Position numbers and translations under genes: made by a program
The notes under the pieces: model-generated
Databases searched by the model: none
Told to the model about the DNA's origin: nothing
The model's input: the letters and a program-made list of their open reading frames with translations, nothing else
Origin: Trichobilharzia regenti
Taxonomy: Eukaryota > Platyhelminthes > Trematoda > Strigeidida > Schistosomatidae
Assembly: GCA_944472135.2 (NCBI GenBank)
Contig: OX235262.1
Coordinates: forward strand, 23,731,362 to 23,795,361
Length of the DNA stretch: 64,000 bases
Reading direction: 5' to 3'
In this document: positions 57,010-64,000 of the stretch, in pieces
Layout: the number at the start of each line of letters is the position of its first letter
Position numbering within the stretch: the stretch's first letter is position 1

Positions 57010-58150
57010 TACATTTTTGATTATAGAAAATGATGATGAAGCGCAGAGAACATCCTGGACAAATTTCATGATGTTCATTCTGCAGTAAATTTTACTATCA
57101 AGAAACAAAGAGACTCTAGTATTTTATTTTTAGACGTCTTTATGACCAAAAAAGAGGATGGTACAATAAGAAGAAGTGTGTTTATACAGAAAACCTACAT
57201 CAACTGGTCAGTATACTCTTTTTTTTCAGCTTCCTGCCTTTGAAACACAAACACAGTCTGATAAAGTCTTTGGTCCACACAGCAACAGAAGTCTGCTCTG
57301 ATGAATGTCTTAATGAAGAGCTTAATATTATTAAACGTCTGCTGAGTCAGAACGGTTATCCAGAAAAGTTCATTGACAAGAATATCAATAAAAAAAAGGC
57401 TGCTCAAGGTACTAACAGTTCCGTAAAAGGCCTTATACTTACAACTTCATTTCCTCGGTGATGGTAACATCAGTGAGATATTAACACAAAGCCTACAGGA
57501 TGGGGTGAAAAGAGCATTCACTGCTACTGAATTTTGCTGTGTCTTCAAAACCATCCCCTATTTTGCGTTCTGCACTAAAAGATAAACTGCCTAATTTCAC
57601 CTCTTCTATGTGTATCTAGCAGTTTGACTGTTCCTGTGGAGCCAGTTAGTAGCATAGGCCGTATAACTAGGTGTGTTCCCCATCGGATTTCTGAACATCA
57701 CCCTGAGTAGTTAAGTAGAGGAGAAATAAAATCCATCCCTAACTCTACTCTATCTCATCTTTTGGATACAGAACACAGGATTGATGTTAATAAGGCGGCT
57801 TTCAAATTCACCTACCGCATACCAACAAATCTTAATTTCGCCTTAAGAGTTTCATTACTAAATATTGCTGTAGCTGTTGGGATCCACAGTAAGAAGCCTA
57901 TTTATGCGTCCAAAAGATGCTAGTTCAGACATCCTCCTTACCTTGGTCATCTAGGTTTGAATGATCGTCAACTTTTTGTAGAAATTTCCCTAATTTTAGT
58001 TGATTTTCTATTAGCTGTTATATTTTTATTATTAGTATAATTTAAGCATCTTTAATGAACTGTGGTAATTCCACTGTGATCTTACTTTACAAATCGATTT
58101 TATTTAAAAAACACCAATATTGGTATTGACTTCTATTCTAGAATATTCTT
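57010..58150 (+). mobile_element. PLE fragment: RT end, linker, GIY-YIG remnant
   Basis: Plus-strand traces: VNFTIKKQRDSSILFLDVFM (57075-57140), KKEDGTIRRSV, LKHKHSLIKSLVHTATEVCS, NEELNIIKRLLSQNGYPEKF, then FDCSCG and GRITRCVPHRI in mutated frames near 57620-57690, and LLDTEHRIDVNKAAFKFTYR near 57760. Of the CxCG subfamily. Several frameshifts. Confidence 0.8.
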
Positions 58151-58379
58151 TGTATGTAAACATATATATATAAATGTAGAGCCAGAAGAGGAGATTATCG
58201 AAAAGGATATTCTTTGCTCAATTATTTTGCGTTTTACTTGAATAACTATCAGTATTTTGAATAGACCATTTATGGAGGGATTTTCATATTAATTATCCTG
58301 CTACAATGTTGAATTACAGAAGCATTTGAACTTCAGAAAACGTATAGCCTCGTACTCGCAACTAGGTTATAAATATTTA

Positions 58380-58890
58380 GTGTTGTATACAACATATTAA
58401 CTGAAAACATCTACCCTGAATAGTTAGTTTATCACTAAACTCAAAGCCAAAAGAACAGAAAAGAATTCTTTTGTATCGGATTAACAAGAAGCCTGTGTAT
58501 ATACGACTACAATTCAAACGTGTTATGCCAAGTGAAATAATAACCAATAATTCAAAGAACGTCCGATTTCAGTAAGCTACAGCGTATATCCTAAACACAA
58601 CCGGTTTTGATCCAAAGATTGAATGACGATGCAACTAGACTGTTCATCTCTAAATGTATCTATCAATTCAGCTACTTTTCGTGTGGAGTCGGTTATATTG
58701 GCCATTGATATAAGAACTTAATCTTTTGTGCCTAGCAACATCAACCCGTGTTGTTAAAGCCATCAACACTTTTATATTAAATCACCGCTTCGAAATAGGT
58801 TACAAAACCGGCTAGCATTGAAGAGTCTTTCTCTAACATCTATCGGGTATCGAATAAAAATACCAAAGGCTTCTAGATTCTAAACACTAA
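58380..58890 (+). mobile_element. PLE 3' region, decayed
   Basis: The inverted counterpart of 12040-12620, with shared segments such as ccggttttgatccaaagatt, catcaacactttt and ctatcgggtatcgaata. No usable frame. Confidence 0.6.
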
Positions 58891-59032
58891 AATCCGGAGG
58901 TCTCTGTAAAGAAAGAAACAGATGTAGTCAGACACCATTGCTACCTTGATCTGCTGTCGAGCCAGTAAATTCATAAACTCTGCGTCAATTCCCCTAATTT
59001 ATCTGGTATTTAGTCAGTTTAGTGTTACATAT

Positions 59033-61843
59033 TATTATTATTGCTCCCTTGGGTTCCTAGTGGAACATAGGGCTTCAACTGCACGTCTCCATTTTCTTCT
59101 GTCTTCTGCTATACTTTTCGCCTGCATCCATGTTAATCCATATTCTTTCAACTCCTCTTCACACGATCTCCTCCATGTCACCCTTGGACGTCCCACACGC
59201 CGCTTCCCTTTCGGGTTCCACTCGAGGGCTTGGCGCGCGATGTCACCCAGCGGTCTCCTCAGCGAGTGTCCGATCCATCTCCACTTTCTCCTGCATATTT
59301 GTTGGGCGATTGGTTCTTGCTTTGTTTGTTCCCATAATTCCTTGTTGGTGATTCTTTCCGGCCATCTGATCTTCAGTATTGAGCGAAGACAGTTGTTAAT
59401 AAAGGTCTGCAGCCTTTTGGAAATATTCTTTGTGACCCGCCAAGTTTCTGATCCGTATAGAAGAACTGACTTTACGTTTGTATTGAAAATCCGAATTTTG
59501 TTGTTGATGCTGAGTGACGAAGATTTCCAGATTGATTTCAGGTTGATGAATGTGTTTCTCGCCTTCCCGATTCTCGATTTGACATCCTCGTCCGCTCCTC
59601 CTGTAGTTGAGACAATGCTCCCTAGATAAGTGAATGAAGTAACCTCTTTCAAATCCCTCCCGTTGATGGTGATTGACGTTGGATGTTGTTGCTGTTGTTG
59701 GTTGGTTATTTTCATAACCTCCGTCTTGTCTATGTTTACCTGGAGTCCTGTCTTTGCTGCTTCTTCGACCAGTTTGTCGGTTTTCGCTTGTAAGTCTTCG
59801 ATTGTGTGTGACATCAAACATAAGTCATCCACGCGCGAAATCCAGGTCTTCTAGGTTCTTCACGTCGGTCCAGGATATTCCTGTCTTCTCGTTTCCCACT
59901 GTCTGACGCATAATCCAGTCCACCACAATTAGGAATATCATTGGTGATAGTAAGCACCCTTGTCTGACTCCTGTGTTTACTCCAAACGCCTCGCTGAGTC
60001 TTCCGTTGTGGATCACTTGGCAGGTGCCGTTGTCGTACAGCTGTTGAATAAGGTTGATGAATATTTGGGGTACGCCATAGTACTCGAGTAATTTCCAAAT
60101 TACTTCACGGTCAACGCTGTCGAAGGCCTTCTCAAAGTCTATAAAGTTGAGGTAGAGGTTTGATTGCCATTCCATGCTTTGTTCTGTGATGATGATGCGT
60201 AGAGTTGCAATTTGGTCAGTACATGATTTGCCTTTCCTGAATCCAGCTTGTTCTGGTCGGAGTTCTGTCTCCAGTGCGTCCTTTAATCTCTCCAGGATGA
60301 TGCGACTCAGGATTTTACTTGGCGTCGATAGGAGCATGATTCCTCGCCAGTTCTTGCAGAGTGAGCGTAAGTCGCCCTTCTTTGGTAGTTTCACGAGGTA
60401 ACCTTTCCTCCAGTCAGTAGGCACCTTTCCCTCCTTCCAGACCTTTTGCAATAATGGAGTCAGCATGTCTGCTGTAGTCTCTGGGTCCGCTTTCAGTGCT
60501 TCAGGGGGTATTCCATCTGGTCCGGCTGCTTTTCCAGCTTTCAGAAGTTTGATTGCATTCAAGACTTCAGCTCTCGTTGGAGGATTGGTGTCAACTTGCA
60601 GTTGTGTGCGCGCTGTTGTTGGTATTTCTGGACGGGTTGCAGGTGATGGTCGGTTCAAGAGTCCTTTGAAGTGATCCGCCCATTGTTTAATCTGTTTTTC
60701 TTCCTTGGTAATGGGCTTCCCTTGGCTGTCTTTTATAGGTTTCGCTTGTGTTGGTCTCTTCCCGGATAGAGATTTGGTTATCTGATATAGTGTCCTCAGG
60801 TCCCTTTTGCCTGCTGCCTTTCAGCTTCAGTAGCTAGATTGTCGTAGAATCGTCTTTTGTCCTTCCTAGCACTTTCTTCACTTCTTTGTCCAATGCTTTG
60901 TAAGTTGAGCTCATCGTCTCCTTCTCCTGTCCGTCCTTGCATTGAATCATTTTCTCTTTCACCATTCTCCTCTCTTCTATTAATTTCCAAGTGTCCGTTG
61001 AGAGCCATTCCTTGTCTTGTCTCTTCTTTCTTCCTAGAACCGTTGAACACGTTTCGTTGAGAATCGCCTTCAGAGACTTCCAATGTTCTTCCACGCATGA
61101 TTCTTCAGTGATGTCGCGTAGTGTTTCCTGCTTTGCTCTGACAGTTGCAGTGAAGGTGTCTTTTGTGGTTGTGTCCTTCAGTAATTGAGTGTTGAACTTG
61201 CATTGTGGCCTATCCCCAGCTATCCTCGAGGCTTTTAGTTTCACCTTGAAAGTCCCTTGTACTAGATAGTGGTCTGAACCCACATCTGCTCCTCTCCTTG
61301 ACCTTGTGTCCAGTAGGCTCCGTCTCCACTTTCTTGAAATTGAGATGAAGTCTATTTGGTTCTTGGTGTTTCCATCTGGTGAAATCCATGTCGTCTTGTG
61401 TATATCCTTGTGTTTGAACACACTACCGCCAATCACCAAATCATTGAAGGCGCAGAAGTCTGAGAAGAGTTCACCATTGTCGTTCATTTCACCGAGGGCC
61501 TCACGACCCATGGTGAGTTCTCTTCCTGTGTTGTCTCCTCCCAGCTTCGCATTCATGTCGCCCATCAGGATTTTGATATCGCCATTTGGGACGTTGTCCA
61601 TTATTGCTTGTAGTTGTCTGTAGAACGCCTCCTTCTTCTCTTGTTCTGAGACGTTTGTAGGCGCATAACATTGAATGACTGTAACTTTCCTTCCTTTTGA
61701 GTTGAACCTGGCTGTCATTATCCTGGAGGAGATTGGTTCCCACTGCATGAGAGCTTTGGTTGCTGTTGGTGACATCATGATGGCCACTCCCTCGGTGTGC
61801 TCATGGTTGTCCTCTAGGTGGCCGGAATAGATTACTGTCTCAT
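59033..61843 (-). mobile_element. RTE-B LINE, longest copy
   Basis: From the 5' side on the minus strand: an endonuclease frame (60834-61865, about 335 codons from the element) with GDMNAKLGGDN, IDFISISRKW and GSDHYLVQG; an RT frame (59825-60658) with AAGPDGIPPEALK, FIDFEKAFDSVDREV (motif A) and GVRQGCLLSPMIF (motif B); and a C-terminal frame (59038-59832) starting at DDLCLMSH and ending RNPREQ. RT and C-terminal frames are separated by a 4-bp insertion in the FADD box, and endonuclease and RT by a frameshift near 60830. 5'-truncated inside the endonuclease; the 3' tail is an ATT repeat at 59030. Confidence 0.93.
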
Positions 61844-62830
61844 GCGAGAAATGGACTAAAACCATACTCTATGACCCCCAACACCTCCTCTATTCCCAAC
61901 TCTCTCCTTGCATCTCATCAGGTAGAACCAGAAATCAGTACAAAATAATATATGCTCGTACAACCAAGTATAGGAACTCAACGATACCATATTTGGCCAG
62001 CCCGTGTTCTAAGTGACAGAGACAATGTTAAGCGTGAAACCTATGACTTGCTTTGTTGTTAATAACATAATTCTGTGCCTGGTTATTTCCCCCTTATACT
62101 CTCTTATTTGTACTCTATAGTGAACAACCTTCTTAAACATACTTAGCTACTTAATATTATTATCATTGGCTTGCTTTTTTTGTACTTTATTCCTTCTTTT
62201 GTATATCTACTGGTTCCGACTATATTATCACTATGATTATTACAAAATTGTCCTGTCATTGACCATCATGTAATATCAGTTTTGTGGTTGTTCTTTTTTC
62301 AGCACTATTTAACTGACAATCTTGTTTGTGAACGCCACTATCGCCATCTTAAAAATTTTATATTATGCAGGTTTACTCACACCACCACAACAAACACCGC
62401 ATTAGTGCTGACAATAAAAAACACAACCTGAAATGTTCATTTTATGATTGTTCAGTGTTGTTCAATCAAATTAACTGATCATCTTGGCTATAAACATTCT
62501 TAAGAACATCTCATAATTTCTTGTATGATTATAGCTTTTACTGTTCACCACGCATACACATATCATACCTTCCACTACCCAATACTGAAATATTTTTTTC
62601 ATTATTGGTGTTTATCTTCCTTTCTACTTGGTATTTTTATTTGCATTTTTTTTGTTAATTCTGTGTTTCTTTTTTGGTTTTTTGTTGTGTTTATTTTTAA
62701 ATTTTTTTTGCAATACTCCTTTTAAATGTACGATGAAATTAGATGCAATATTGTAGATATGTGGTGAAAATTCCACACTGCACCGCAAGTACTGTTTCTG
62801 GAATAAAATCGAAATTGTTATGTTATGTTA
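61843..62830 (+). mobile_element. CR1/Jockey-like LINE, 3' end
   Basis: Encodes HEKWTKTILYDPQHLLYSQL, PCISSGRTRNQYK and NSTIPYLA, matching the C-terminal end of the element at 32224-33434, with a frameshift near 61998. The 3' UTR ends with ctgtttctggaataaaatcg and a TTATG-type tail. Its 5' break is exactly at the truncated 5' end of the RTE-B copy. Confidence 0.85.
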
Positions 62831-62939
62831 TAATGCATATCATTTCTCGCTTACTGATGCTTTTGTAATGTAATCTATCTGTTGATTCCATTCATTCAAT
62901 GTAATTTAAAACAGCATTAATATGGGCAATGTTTCTTTA

Positions 62940-64000
62940 ATTACTAATGTCACATAAATGTAGAACTTGATGATGAATTCATCGAACAGAATGTCAGTCT
63001 TTGGAATTTCTTTTGGTCATCTTTATTCACAAATGTACCTCTAGTAGAGAAAGTTAACTACATATGTGAACAAGTGGATAACCAGTCGATAAACATTGGC
63101 ATGGAAACGGAAATCCTTAAAAAAAAAAGTAATTAAAGTGCACCATGAATGTAAATTTCGAATTTGACGACACGCTATACAGGCAAGTGGAGGGGGTGGT
63201 GATGGGCTCCTCATTAGGTCCCATTTCGGTTGATTTCTTTCTAAGTAAACTAAGAAAATGGACTTTTGAACAACCTTATCAGAAAGTTCTCATTGTATTG
63301 CCGGTATTATATGGATTATACCTTCATTCTTTGTGATAATGATTTGGATAGGAGTACAATAATTACTGACTACAATGAAGTACATTCGGGTATGAAATTC
63401 ACACACGAAGAGGAATCCCAAAACAGAATTGCCTTCCTGGATGTTTTCCTTACAAGAAAATCAGATGGTAGCATAAAAAGAAATTCGCATAGAAAAAGTA
63501 TTTGAACGGGATATCATACACATATTTACAGCTTCGTTCCTCTCAAGTACAAAAGAAATTTAGTAAAGACCCTCAGCCACAGAGTTAGAGCTATATGCTC
63601 AGAAGAAGTAAGTGAAAATGAGTCAAGCATTGTATATGGTACTTTGATTGAAAACAGCTATCCCGACAAATTTACCAAGAAACACATGACAAAGAAAGTG
63701 TAAACAAGAAGCATTTATATATATGACCGCAATTCAAGGGTGATAGTCCAAGAGAAATAATTACGAAGAAATTAATAAGATCAGTTCAAAGAACTTTTCA
63801 TGTTGGCCAACTACACATCTTATTCTCTACACGACCGATGATGATTCCTCAACTGAAAGATGAAGTACCTAGACTAGCCACATTCCAACTGTATCTTCGA
63901 ATTCAACTGAGCTTGTGAAGCAAGTTATATCGGCGGTTGCTCTAGGACTTTGATTTTTCGTGCTCGCTGAAGAACATCTCCCAATATAGCTAAGTAAAGG
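62940..64000 (+). mobile_element. PLE copy running off the window end
   Basis: Plus-strand traces: SLFTNVPLVEKVNYICEQV (63020-63080), YRQVEGVVMGSSLGPISVDF (motif B, 63178-63235), YYMDYTFILCDN at motif C (63311-63345, second Asp of the YxDD box replaced by Tyr), MKFTHEEESQNRIAFLDVFL, KSDGSIKRNSHRKS, LVKTLSHRVRAICSEEV, and ASYIGGCSRTLIF near 63920. Stops and frameshifts divide it. Defective in the catalytic box. Confidence 0.85.

Noticed and set aside
59038..61865. Host gene for an endonuclease/RT-like protein such as CFDP2
   Set aside because: The frames are broken, several copies exist in the window, and the 3' end has a LINE-type tail. This is an RTE retrotransposon.

Overview
The window looks like nuclear DNA of a flatworm, most probably a Schistosoma species. 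The reasons are AT-rich DNA with a few short spliced exons, dense RTE-type and CR1/Jockey-type LINEs, many Penelope-like element (PLE) fragments with GIY-YIG domains, and tRNA-derived repeats carrying hammerhead motifs that resemble the schistosome Sm-alpha satellite. I cannot decide the species from sequence alone.

Only one host gene is recognisable. Three plus-strand exons (13520-14253, 36423-36607, 42366-42709) encode consecutive parts of SLC33A1/AT-1, the acetyl-CoA transporter of the ER membrane. Splice sites and codon phases agree across all three. The introns are about 22.2 kb and 5.8 kb, and a third intron runs from 42710 past the window end. The first coding exons and the last exons were not found, so the gene is open at both ends. 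Its central loop carries an Asn-rich insertion of about 190 residues.

Everything else recognised is mobile or repetitive DNA. Region 1-13.5 kb (upstream intron): RTE-B and RTE-A fragments, paired hammerhead SINEs, a 341-bp foldback and PLE debris. Region 14.3-36.4 kb (intron 1): more SINEs and PLEs, then a mosaic at 23.0-33.4 kb. In that mosaic RTE-A lies inside an antisense RTE-B, and a second, nearly full-length RTE-A copy (28479-32210, minus) is inserted in a CR1-like element with a 13-bp target duplication. Region 36.6-42.4 kb (intron 2): a PLE with reverse transcriptase and GIY-YIG, then a PLE inverted repeat ending about 100 bp before exon 3. Region 42.7-64 kb (intron 3): a PLE hairpin with 540-bp arms, several PLE copies, and the longest RTE-B copy joined head-to-head to a CR1-like 3' end.

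No element here looks autonomous: each reverse transcriptase is frameshifted, truncated or interrupted. The most interesting signals are the small hammerhead motifs with palindromic helix III, the long transcribed inverted repeats in the SLC33A1 introns, and frameshifts at the catalytic aspartate box shared between copies in two different RTE families. I did not find a convincing new gene system.
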